From JAJCYL01 sp040222875 (GTDB taxonomy: Bacteria; Bacteroidota; Bacteroidia; Cytophagales; Cyclobacteriaceae), in the NCBI GenBank assembly GCA_040222875.1, contig JAVKCG010000027.1, positions 286,269 to 350,268 on the forward strand: a stretch of 64,000 bases of DNA, written 5' to 3'. This document shows, one piece after another, positions 21,501 through 29,500 of the stretch. Within the stretch, counting starts at the first letter, position 1. Each line of letters begins with the position of its first letter. The notes below the pieces were generated by a model, which was not told where the DNA came from, did not search any database, and saw only the letters and a program-made list of their open reading frames with translations. The position numbers and the translations under genes are program-made.

Positions 21501-24500
21501 TGAAATCGACCGCCGATCCAGAGAATGGGTTGATTCCTCCAAGGCCTAAATCTCCATCAATTTGAACAAACATGCCTGCATTATCATAGAAGGCCTGATA
21601 CTCGGTAACTGTGACTACACTTCCATCAACTGTTACATCGATATCGTCGCCATCATCTGCTAAATCGAATCCAGCATCGGTAACACAATACTGGGTTTCT
21701 ACATTATTAATTTCAACAACTGGGAGCGGTGATAATGTTGTTTCAAAAGTTCCCCTTAGTTCATCTGTCATAGGGCCAACAAGGAACAAGTCAAGGGTTA
21801 CAATATGCTGCTCTCCATCGGCACCTAAGCCACCAATTATGTTGTTATAAGCAGTTCTTGGGTTGAATGACCAAACATCGAAGAAGCGCTGCCTTGTGTC
21901 TTGATCATAAATCACAGTTACAGTTGTGCCGTTCTCAAAAATGCTTGTACCTGAATTATCTAAAAGTCCAGATGAAATGTCAATAAATAGAACATCGCCG
22001 TTAGTGATGGGTGTTGGTATAAGAGTGGTCAGATCAGAATTGAACCTCAAGTCGATCTCTCTATAACCTGCATTAAAGCCTTGATCAGCAATGTTATCAG
22101 GTGAACCTATATCAGTAGTAGTGCTGCCATCACTAAATGAAACATTGAAGTTTCCAGTAACTATAGAGGTGTTTGTCATGCTGGCATTGATATCCTCATT
22201 AATTGCAATTCTGATGGTTTTGTCATCAATCCAATTGTACCGGATAATTCTACCCGTGGTAGATGTTGCGTTAAGATTAGTGAATGAACCTCCTAATTCG
22301 AATCGGGCCCTAAGGTCGGTGCTCAACGAACCATCAGCATCTAATTCACTTTGTACGTCAGCAAGCGAAACCAGAATTTCTGCATCGGCGATATCTTCAT
22401 TGCAATATTTTTCATTGGCTCCACCTACCGAGGCATTACTTGAAGTCACAATCAGGTTAAGGCTTTCAGATGCCTGACATCCAGTAGCATCATTTTCAAT
22501 TGCCCAGGTAATAGTATGTTGACCCTGTCCTGCATCAGATGGTGTAAAATCTGCGGTACCATCTACATTATTTATCGCTGATAATCCAGAGCCAGGGCTG
22601 ATGCTAAAACTGGCAGTGTAATTTCCAGGGTCATCCGTAGTGTTTGGGTTGGCTTCTATCAACTGAGCATCCAAAACCGCCTCAGAGTAAACCGCTAACG
22701 GAGATGTGATGGTTATATCTTCAACCTCCAGCACTGAAATGTCAATTGTAGACTTCACACCACCACCTGTTTCTGCTGGGTTAGATGCACAGCCGGTAAT
22801 ATTATCTGTTATCACCAATTTATAATCATGTTGAATGGTCACATCAGATTCAGGAGGTGCAATACTTGCCTCTGGTGTCATGATTAAAAACTGGCTCTTA
22901 TCTGCGGAAGCACCACCAGTGGTGATGTTCTCATTCATATCCATCCCAGCATCATATACCTGGATTTCACTGTCATCATCATAAGACCATTTATACGCCA
23001 CAGCTGATATTTGACCAGTAGTTTCCACACCTTGCACAATCACCTGGTCATCCTTACAGAGTTCATTGGCTGAAGCGATATTTAACCCTCCGGCAATAGA
23101 AATGATATTTGCAATTGGCTGGCGATTGATTGTCATTGTTATTTCTGTCGCTGTACTTGGGCATGCACTGGTAGCATCTCTATCGATTAGGTAGAAGGTA
23201 TGTTCTTCTGACGGTGATGCACCATTTGTAATTGCATTATCTACACCTAATTGACTGAATGCTGTAACTACACCAGTATACTGGTGGTTGTTCAAATCGG
23301 AGTCGTTGTACCACTCATACGTGGTGGCATTGGAAGTGATATCCATTACCCTTGCCGATAGGTCTTCATTTTCGCATAAGAAGGGGAGCGAGAATGCAGT
23401 AGGTGCCACGGGGCTTTGAAAAGATTGGAAAGTTGCAAATGGCCGGCCGCTGCCTGGCTCATTTCCATTAATAACCGCAGTGCCTCCAAATTCTTCTGAA
23501 CCTAATCGCAGTAATGAGACAGAAGATGGTTGTGTAGCTATTGAAGCCTGAACCTCCAAGCCGGAAATTTCAATTCTATCTAATCTATTTTGACCACCAA
23601 CATTGTAAGTAACCGTGAGGAAAGTCGATTCAACATCTAACGTTAATGAATTCAAATTGGTGGTGGAAACAAGTGGAATACCTGCTACCGAGTGCGAGGC
23701 AGTAGTATTAAACTCAAAACCGTCAGGTAAGGTGAGAATCAAGGTCTGGTTATTTCCGATTGTAAAGTCATCACTAGCGGTTTCGTCAATTTGAATTGGA
23801 TCAAGTGTTACAAAGCCTCCAACACATAAATCATTAATTGTAGGATTGTTAAGGTCAGCGCCTCCTGCGGTAACAGCCGTTGTTGATGCATCCAATTTCG
23901 TAATAGCTGAGAATTTACCTGGAGTCTCATCATCTTCCCCTACTAAGTATACATCGTAAGCTGTTGAAGCTGTTAAGAATGATATTAGCTGGGAAAAATC
24001 CGCCTCTGGTGTGGTAATGTCAAACGCCCCAAACTCAATAGCAGAGCCCATGGTAAATGGATCGTCGCCACTAAGTATATCATTTACAGTTATGTTCGTT
24101 TCACGAGAGTTGCCTCCCATTGGCTCATCTGGGTAAAGTGCGTAGTTAACAAACCCATTCTCACTCATGGCCACTTCGATTTCAAGCGAGTTAGCGAATT
24201 GGTTAATGGCCGGGGTTATTAATGTTGGCGGAGCTAAGTCTCCAAGAGTTGTGAGATTTGTTGGAACCGTAACTTGCGTTAGACTGTTGTTGTCGTCAGC
24301 ATCTGTCGCGGTTATATATGCGTAGTATTGCGTTAATGGGTTTAAGCCTAAAATTGTAGCTGTCTGTGGTGTATTGGCAGTAGCATAATTAAAAGTTCCA
24401 CCAAGCACACCGCCATTATTATTTCTTACATCAGCTGAACTCGGTGTTGGAGTTACTTCCACCTCTGTGAACATATAATAAACCGTCACATCGCTCTCGT

Positions 24501-26388
24501 TAAGATCGACAACAACATCGAAACCCTGATCGCTTTGATTTTGTAAAATGGGCTGTGCGTTATGAATTTTGCCTCGATCTACAGCAATGGTATTAGCAGA
24601 GGTAATCGTATTTGGTGTTCCGAAAAGCGGGTTGGATGAGGTGATATCAGCTGTTGCCAAATCGAATTCGAAGACATCGCCATCTTGAACCCCCTGTTTT
24701 AACCAAAGATGTAGCGTGTAAGTTTTTGATTGATTATCGCCAATATACCCTATATCACCAGGGGTAGAATCCAGAGATCCAAAGGTTATGTCATTTGCCT
24801 GGATGAGCGTGGCTGAAATAACATTAGCCGGGGCATCATTATCTGTAAGTGTTGCTCCATTTATGACGTTCGTCCAATTGCCAACATTATTATTAGTTCC
24901 TTTCTTGATAATGATCTGAGAAAGCTCAGCATCAAGGTCATCGCCTCCACTGCCGTTATCGTCAGTGTAAGTAAAGGAGAATACAGGTTCACCTGGAGCA
25001 ATAGTTTGCTGCCCTCCAATAGTTGTATAAGTGGTGGCTTCAGCAATTGTACTGGTTGGTCCGGATGGTGTTGATGTAACTGTTTCCGCAGTTGAGAATG
25101 TAGGTCTCCCTCCACTCTGATCACCTGTTAAGAAAACCTTGAATTCATATTGCTGCGCATTTACAAGATTGGTGATTGTTGCCGTTTCGGCTAATGAATT
25201 GAATACCAGTCTGTTTTGATCATCAGTGCCAAGTGAAGCTAAATCAAACATTGATTGTGTAATAGCAGAACCATAGTCAGCTACAGCACCGGAGTACGTC
25301 ACAGATGCTTTATTTAGGTTTGTCTGGTTGATTGGTGCTTCAACAGCTGTCTCATTAGCGACGATAACCACACTGGCCAGACAGCTTGCATTATCGGTTG
25401 GGTTAGTCCAGCTGAGTTCAACCTGCTGATTATTAGATACAGCTACTAAACCTGTGATTTTACCCGGATTTGCGGCGGTCACTGTGCCTGATGCAACAGA
25501 GAATTTATCGTTTCCAGTACCCACGATATCCCTAAATGCATGCGCTGTAAATGAATAACTATTGGCATTTTGAAGATTTGAGATGAAAATATCACCGTCA
25601 AGATTGTCTCTTGAAACATAAATTATCTCCGCTCCATTCTCTACACCAGTAGTGACACCTACTCCAATGACAGCATTATTGTCATCCAGCGGTGCGTCCT
25701 CTGATATGAATGTTTGTGTTAAAACATTGTCGTTCACTTTGGCATAAACTGCGACTCCATCCCACTCATCTCCAAAAGTTCCGGTAGGCCGATCCCAGGT
25801 TAGATTAATCTGGTTCTCAGTAGAACATGCAATGGCCATTGCTGAAGGTGGCGGAGGGTTACCCAGAGGCTTAGCATTTGCTTCGACTGCTTCTGCTACA
25901 TCACCTGCTCCATCATCAAAAAGGAATGCTTTGAAAAAATAGTCCTGACCATTGGTTACACCACTTATTTGAATGTTAACCGGAGAGTCACCAGGGCCAT
26001 TATATACGACGAAATTGGTGTTGCCAGCTCCAACTCCTGAGATATCAAAAAGGTCACTGGCGACACCGTCTGTCACAGCAGCATTGTAATTTGTGTTTGC
26101 TACATAACTTGATGAGGCTAATCCGGCTCCTTCGAGGGCGGTAGCATCTACCCCTGATTCTATGGGGAATGACTGTCTGGCGACTATTACAATATCGGTT
26201 GCGGCCGCACAAGTATTATCCGAAGAGGGCAGCCACGCAAGATCAATAATTGAATCGTCTCCAATAGCACTAAAATTGGCAATCATCGTTGGTTGACTGT
26301 TGGCAACAGCAGCTGACGAAATAAGGTCTGGATCACCAGTTTCCTGATAAGCAAAAACTGCAAAATGATAATCTGTTGCCGCGGTCAA
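12574..26388 (-). CDS. Giant surface protein B, C-terminal portion with T9SS sorting domain
   Basis: 4604 residues from a TTG at 26388, but that start is an artefact. The same frame continues upstream to about 26590 with residues homologous to gene A, where it meets the other half of gene B across a one-base frameshift. Contents in order: fibronectin-like modules; a domain with ENGFVNYALY (matching EKGFVDYIVY in gene A); many cysteine-bearing CHU_C-type Ig domains of about 130-170 residues (motifs such as FCEDD, YTWYAGG); a run of modules joined by linkers like TINNLPVPEFDI; a PKD-like domain (YLWDFEYDAADG); a jelly-roll/MAM-like module (WIYSPVFDLSA); and a T9SS type A sorting domain in the last 80 residues (LYPNPVRDELWV, LPSGMYFLFI). 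The last feature is known to direct export and cell-surface attachment. It has no start or signal peptide of its own. Confidence 0.88.
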   Translation of the reverse strand: MTAATDYHFAVFAYQETGDPDLISSAAVANSQPTMIANFSAIGDDSIIDLAWLPSSDNTCAAATDIVIVARQSFPIESGVDATALEGAGLASSSYVANTNYNAAVTDGVASDLFDISGVGAGNTNFVVYNGPGDSPVNIQISGVTNGQDYFFKAFLFDDGAGDVAEAVEANAKPLGNPPPPSAMAIACSTENQINLTWDRPTGTFGDEWDGVAVYAKVNDNVLTQTFISEDAPLDDNNAVIGVGVTTGVENGAEIIYVSRDNLDGDIFISNLQNANSYSFTAHAFRDIVGTGNDKFSVASGTVTAANPGKITGLVAVSNNQQVELSWTNPTDNASCLASVVIVANETAVEAPINQTNLNKASVTYSGAVADYGSAITQSMFDLASLGTDDQNRLVFNSLAETATITNLVNAQQYEFKVFLTGDQSGGRPTFSTAETVTSTPSGPTSTIAEATTYTTIGGQQTIAPGEPVFSFTYTDDNGSGGDDLDAELSQIIIKKGTNNNVGNWTNVINGATLTDNDAPANVISATLIQANDITFGSLDSTPGDIGYIGDNQSKTYTLHLWLKQGVQDGDVFEFDLATADITSSNPLFGTPNTITSANTIAVDRGKIHNAQPILQNQSDQGFDVVVDLNESDVTVYYMFTEVEVTPTPSSADVRNNNGGVLGGTFNYATANTPQTATILGLNPLTQYYAYITATDADDNNSLTQVTVPTNLTTLGDLAPPTLITPAINQFANSLEIEVAMSENGFVNYALYPDEPMGGNSRETNITVNDILSGDDPFTMGSAIEFGAFDITTPEADFSQLISFLTASTAYDVYLVGEDDETPGKFSAITKLDASTTAVTAGGADLNNPTINDLCVGGFVTLDPIQIDETASDDFTIGNNQTLILTLPDGFEFNTTASHSVAGIPLVSTTNLNSLTLDVESTFLTVTYNVGGQNRLDRIEISGLEVQASIATQPSSVSLLRLGSEEFGGTAVINGNEPGSGRPFATFQSFQSPVAPTAFSLPFLCENEDLSARVMDITSNATTYEWYNDSDLNNHQYTGVVTAFSQLGVDNAITNGASPSEEHTFYLIDRDATSACPSTATEITMTINRQPIANIISIAGGLNIASANELCKDDQVIVQGVETTGQISAVAYKWSYDDDSEIQVYDAGMDMNENITTGGASADKSQFLIMTPEASIAPPESDVTIQHDYKLVITDNITGCASNPAETGGGVKSTIDISVLEVEDITITSPLAVYSEAVLDAQLIEANPNTTDDPGNYTASFSISPGSGLSAINNVDGTADFTPSDAGQGQHTITWAIENDATGCQASESLNLIVTSSNASVGGANEKYCNEDIADAEILVSLADVQSELDADGSLSTDLRARFELGGSFTNLNATSTTGRIIRYNWIDDKTIRIAINEDINASMTNTSIVTGNFNVSFSDGSTTTDIGSPDNIADQGFNAGYREIDLRFNSDLTTLIPTPITNGDVLFIDISSGLLDNSGTSIFENGTTVTVIYDQDTRQRFFDVWSFNPRTAYNNIIGGLGADGEQHIVTLDLFLVGPMTDELRGTFETTLSPLPVVEINNVETQYCVTDAGFDLADDGDDIDVTVDGSVVTVTEYQAFYDNAGMFVQIDGDLGLGGINPFSGSAVDFNQLVTRAFGDASAGAYTTSTTFRIVYTSLEDEDQFYQLPEDDLMNPIPPDGCTNTGQVDFIIHPEPTVPSITQSANYTITQRFLNYTGDTGFNVGQSIVGRSSGATAVIDLIDPNDDDPTSGVMAISGITNTFLENEFIDETSGPNREAQLFRADDALVFERCDGDITLPNTVVFTIAGIDPNTKYNWYTGSHNPVAPTFTDLDGSLNTASATSTQITAGELFGAIPDPSNDNFYRFELTKVEQRQKGGVVTPGVDLNSPDLTFIGCEGQPLFIEVRIYENPDAPEVTNQNTFDLSQTVFDNSANNTNVNIDNEYIFEFCEDEFNGTAVQNLNAFGQVALDISVIPYDNSTGNFNVSDVVEGDNSGATAEVTAVNMFDLAVTNVVGAFEFGEQIFVQGTPAITADVELEFRWFNTLSDAQAHIANPAGTTPFHTGSTVGANQLAIAPAFNANTLATSYNFFVVESDFNDANFDGCFGAISLVRVIIHPEPTALEADPDTDNFFQTEYYLCDANDLATIVTPRLSDTDYTWYSNKDGYAEIVSTTITGSAGSITVTNAAGTLSDNDFLVGTISRTVAQVNGTPGGATFNVDNVTGDGFITNEPIVNSVVITDDLLGREITQQDLIDNGVFNNDISVETTYDLWVSQTTNDDVNFTDIGSDFRGCESALTQVSITVYPFEPDPGFAAYDNTSALISNMDTPPDRLTNEIEERVFYCQGDIVADYEFRATSANAGTNGLVFNWYRSNVNADQVGAAIAVADADGSTATANELGLVGLQTVPTNQDSTILYYLVTQTTDFTEAQTSQLNVTITGSVSLNDVVIGANSGVKAVVAEINGSVLTIVSETGTFEPGEDFTISGMIEGSIITHQPATDFDGCESNGTLFEIVIYDVPDEPGVYNLDFTDSRPTAMSIVEDFDSEFNYCFGDAVANIQVSGESDDMSANNNEFSDEFFYWYNTEADALMGINRITVADITDARGDLATATELGLNGTPAAGTYEFFVTQAQDIDDAANVTPDFLGCESAPRKISVNILDTPTSTGLIVPSDGCSVDPIPTVQVTNEQPGDFFRWYTLARTQEANFDPLDDTAFPFLKETSAVNADWTPLASELTDGTTVMTATNTFVVYRINSVNTDGKDFLGCASPGVQFDIVRFTEPGVPTITGNQGANAYEFCEDDDISSTTFTVASVDNNAIYTWYAGGNATNPTNPMQSALGSAGGGSITFAQVEAVTPLDITSASSTTIFVTQTTNSICESVGQPVTIQVNALPILNFTTIAPSGELCVVDSDINLLANEIPGAGETGVFTITDVSDNPIATGLTDNNNGTAVFNPLDAVNEAAATDFLDQSLTVKVSYTFTDASNTNCQSTTTQVVTINGLPSVAISLSRDGLTDNGTNEYCIDESALTVFSGEASGTFDNPNGQNGPITDAGNGTASINLATAFNVVDNGANARFIDYPIRYTFTDANGCTNTTTRSIRVNNLPEPTFEVEVDNVPVTNGTTTRADICIDETMVVRLEDTTVGMGTLVTGDFSAAGSGFSLDRNSTAFTKNAEGDYTFRPSVAVTLADGQNGALATQGFIDFVITYTYTNDRTCLGSSQTTDQRTIRVFRIPVPDISTDQNGVVVANEYCRDFGLLQLNVDDIDFNSTGFEGTGIFRWNNGGTLVTLPGVIDNSITVPVGLEDAATFDMAAAYQYALDNSLITGATRQATFDIVYEYQNSLGCTDWTFGNQLTLVINPFPDIDFQFDDNYDTADPTAYCVDEGTIDLTAEILGTADIANDIFSSSFTVPGITETTSEDGIINSNDGSAILDVETLFKSAVAEGLGTINDLFIDINVQLTLQDANRCETTITRTLTINNLPVPEFDIRRNSSSIITTGDVDLEVCIDDVSTESADDVTEKILLTDITAGQGTFVSASFKELNYDLGVAALENFSNGQAYFYPARAMAAAENVNALLANSTFIDFTFDMTYENSNGCVGNTLSSDADRGVLDFDNTMTIRVYRLPVPTIEVDYEGLNNNDRYCIDDGTPINISVDAIQFDVTGGGGTYKIFPSAASAALIQTGEAAVFNPRTAFDAAVANGSVNYDPIEFKIAYEYATGKGCFNTSDTLLLTVNPLPIVTIETITAGPVVANEYCISEGSIELSAAAFFENTDDPASGSGQFYSNFGGVDQGGFGILSTGAGRATFDLNAAFDDNGAERRTHVITYQFTDVEGCINSADTTIVINKLPEVTLAAVGGCDKEPVTFNATVIDLAEEDEIVEYLWDFEYDAADGFTNQPVVTTGPEAVHTYQNFGLFEAAVMVRSVKACLSPVATAVAQIGEIPSTNFTYEGLAVDQPFEFIGSPGDISFGVIDTLIMNYDDGAIEKRGFDLPDLAELQESDLTFNHQFAEAGVYQVALTVITRNECTQTHTRLVPVLPKITVASRFEQDFENPVVKIGILQGEEEALWIDGWVPDVRELDNKANEEFFDEEASAFVGITKGQENSWDWGPPNNPNGLSTAADGNNAIVTNLEGVINTGEASWIYSPVFDLSALERPMVRFDRFVNFESPRNGVVIQYSTNNGLSWELIHQTFEDNLILNTGINWYENQAIQGDPGGIGGTNGDQIGWSQLSNDDVWKEARHKLDIIPADERTNVILRFALGANAADGQDGFGFDNFVIEERQRIVLVEQFGGTVIGSVVEANAELTNRMNDTDVNNGDGVVITYQTDLNNDQAEDPINLSNPSDPNSRVFFYGIESVPSSILNGETNLSGTFNTRDLPWSANDFNIEALQDPEVQLELVLNATVAGDNVAVTANIGNPNGIAFGEETRLYIAVVEREVEQNGTILINVLRQFLPSGSGNTIEVDANLNPVPISHNWRIDRVDNPDNLAVVAFIQDNGSKRILQAATVNVGDKDDDIVTSVDDKILNSEMVTLYPNPVRDELWVAFDNATTEDFEWKVMNQVGQQIAIGSVSSGEINFSVDVTDLPSGMYFLFIGNEEKKYNHFKFIVRH

Positions 26389-26558
26389 TCCTGTTATGTC
26401 TATATCGCCGTCTGCATTTGCCTGAATATTTGCTAGAAGGACATTACCATCACCAAGATCAAGACCAGATGCGAAATCTGTATTCCCTACAAGGGCATTA
26501 ACATCATCGAATGGATCAGCGCCGACATATGTAACCGCACTTGCCTCTTTGCCTACAA

Positions 26559-29500
26559 CTAAAACACCATTCCACGTGGCGCCAAAAGTCCTGGGGGTTT
26601 GGTCCAGGTGAGGTTAACACCATCTATTAAACAATTAGTAGTTAAAGCTGAAGCTGGACCAAATACGTTATTCACAACACTTTGGTCAAAGTCAGCCATT
26701 TGATTTAAGAAATCATCCTTTAAATCGGCCGATCCATCAGTAAATGCTACTGATACTAGTTCACCAGCCTGCACATTTTGATCAATGTCGAATGTTATCT
26801 GATCTTGAATACCATTAAAAGTAGCTACTTCAATAATTGGTGTTGAAATGGTCATGCCGTCATCAATACTGATAACAAAACCATCATCAACATTTCCTGA
26901 TGTTTGTAGGATATCGCTGAAGTTAACAACCACCAAATCTGGGGAGGCATTGTTTACAATACCACTTACGAATGTTGGAGCCAAACCATCATAACTCAGG
27001 GTAGCTTCATCAACAAGAGGATTAACCACGTTTGCCAAAACACTTTCATCGGTTACGCCGGTCACTTCAATGGTAAGGTCAGCTTCATCAGAGACAGTAT
27101 TAAGGTTTAATATTTCGATCACTACTTCATCATGGATGGCATTAACAGTTTCAATACTTGCAGCCACATCATCAAAGAAAGTTGCATCTGATGGATTTGG
27201 GGATCCACCTAATCCTGCCGTAACAGTGTAATTAGCAAGCGCAACTGCGGATGTGGCATCAATATCATTTTCATTGAAAATCACCCTGACATTGGTAGCG
27301 TCCTCGAATATCAAAGTTGCAAAAACTGATGGCCCTATAACATCATAATTGATGTTTGTAGAAACAGGACCTGTAAAACTGTTGTCTGCATTATCCCTGA
27401 TTGTTGCGCTGGCCTTTACACCAATCTGTAAGCGATCATTATTATTGCCATCGTTATTTAAAGTGCCTCCATCGGCAGCTGTTAAGGCCGCATTGATGCT
27501 GTTTACATCCAACCGAACAGATTGATCCGAATTAAATAATGTTGCACTGTTAATGGCTATCGCACCATCATCAAATCCATCATTGTCAATATCTGTTAAC
27601 AACTCATAGTGACTTAAATCCTGAGGGGTCGAACCACCGCCATTTTTCAAAGGCTCCGAAAAATTGATGACAACATGGGTGTCATCTTCATATTGCATGT
27701 CAATTACTGTAGGTGGGTTGCCATCAAATACCAAATCAGCTGTGTTCACCGAAAGTTGATTGTCGAATAAATCCAAAACGTTAGCAGCAACTACAGTTAC
27801 CTGAATTTCGTCCTGGTCATCAACAATGGCAGTCAGATTTTGGTCCAAGGTTAAGAGCACCTCATCCCCTGAAGGCTGTAATGTGGCTCCAGTGATATTA
27901 AAACCAATCTTAAAGCCATCATTAAAACCATCGTTATCTACATCTCTTTGAAGTGAATAATTGGCCACATTATTTGGCTCTGAGGAACCAGCATTATTCC
28001 GTAAATCTTCATCAAATGAAATTAGCAGTTCATTGAGGCTTGATACCGAAATTCCAGTTACCGAGGGTTGAGTTTCATCGATCGTAATACTGGCTGATCT
28101 AGGATTGATAAGTTTATTTCCAAAGGCATCTGTGATATTGGCATCACTAACTGAAACTGATAAAATGTCCCCATGATTTGTGCCTGCCGCCCCTTTAATA
28201 CTTGAGTTGAATGTTACCGTTACTTCGTGAGCATTGACAACCGCCGGGGTTTGTTTACTAACTGGGAATGGACCTCCCTCAATGAAAGCAAAATCTCCCT
28301 CATCGGTGGCGTTTGAAACATTCTCTGAAAATGCAATAATCAGTTCAGTGTCACTTTCGAAACTAAGTGAAGTTACAAATGGAGCGTCTTCATCAAAATC
28401 CAAAATTGTGCGAGTGTCAGTCTGAAGGTTTCTATGAAAATCTTCTTCATAAACGGCATCGTCATTCGCATCTACCTGAATTTGTAAATCATCATTATTA
28501 TTTAGGGTGGCAGAAAGCCCAGCATTAATAGTGAGCGTAGCACTCAGCTTATCCCCTGCCAATTCAACTGCATCTATGGCAATTGGCCCCTCGTTAAAAC
28601 CATCGTTATTACTATCATACATTAACACATATTCATTCGGGTCTTCTATTCCAGGCCCACTCATGGCTTCACTGAAATCTACCCTTAAGGTGTTGTCATC
28701 TACAAAAGTTAGCGCATCAACATTAGGATCAGAGGTGACATAGGCCAAATTGGCCATCGTATTATTAAGGGCGTTACCCCTTAGATCCGTCACATTTGAT
28801 ACAGTGACAGTAATGTTTTCCGTAGTCAGGTTAGGTTCCCCTTTTAGTGAATTTATGGTGATGACCGTCGATAAATTATCGGCTGCTGGCGTTGAAGCAG
28901 AGGCGGTGATTGTTGCATTTGGAATGTTTTGATCAGCAAAAGCAAAGTCAGTATGCGTAGATAGATCTGTGATCTCTTCACTAAATGATACCTTCAAATG
29001 AGTATCATCAACAAATTCCAATGAAGTGACATCTGGCAAGGTCACATCATAGATAAAGTTCGCCGTGTTAGGATTTTGGAGGTTGTTGTTGAATTGGTCG
29101 GTTACATTGGTCTGGTTAACAGTTACTGTAACAGTTTCGCCATCAGTCAGTGGACCAGTAAATTCAAGGATCACATCCAAATCACCAGCCTGAATTATAG
29201 CTCCAGTTACAGGATGGGTGCCACTTAGTGTTCCTGATAAAATGTAATTTCCAGTAACTGAGGCTCCAGAGCTTATTCTGGCACTGAACGTAACTCTCAC
29301 ATGAGTTGCATCTTCAAATTGAAGAGCTGTTACCGTAGGAGCAGTTTCCCTGAAATCAAGAAGCTCTGCATTATCATCTGCAAACAGCTGACCAAAGTCA
29401 TCAGTGATCTCTCCGCCGTCATTTGAGTCTACCGTAATTTCAATGTCGTTATCATCTGCTAGTACTGCTGCCAAACCGCTGTTAATAGTCAGAGTAGCAC

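Noticed and set aside
26388..26390. TTG at 26388 as a genuine start of the second giant ORF
   Set aside because: Homology to gene A continues upstream in the same frame to about 26590, and no signal peptide follows the TTG.
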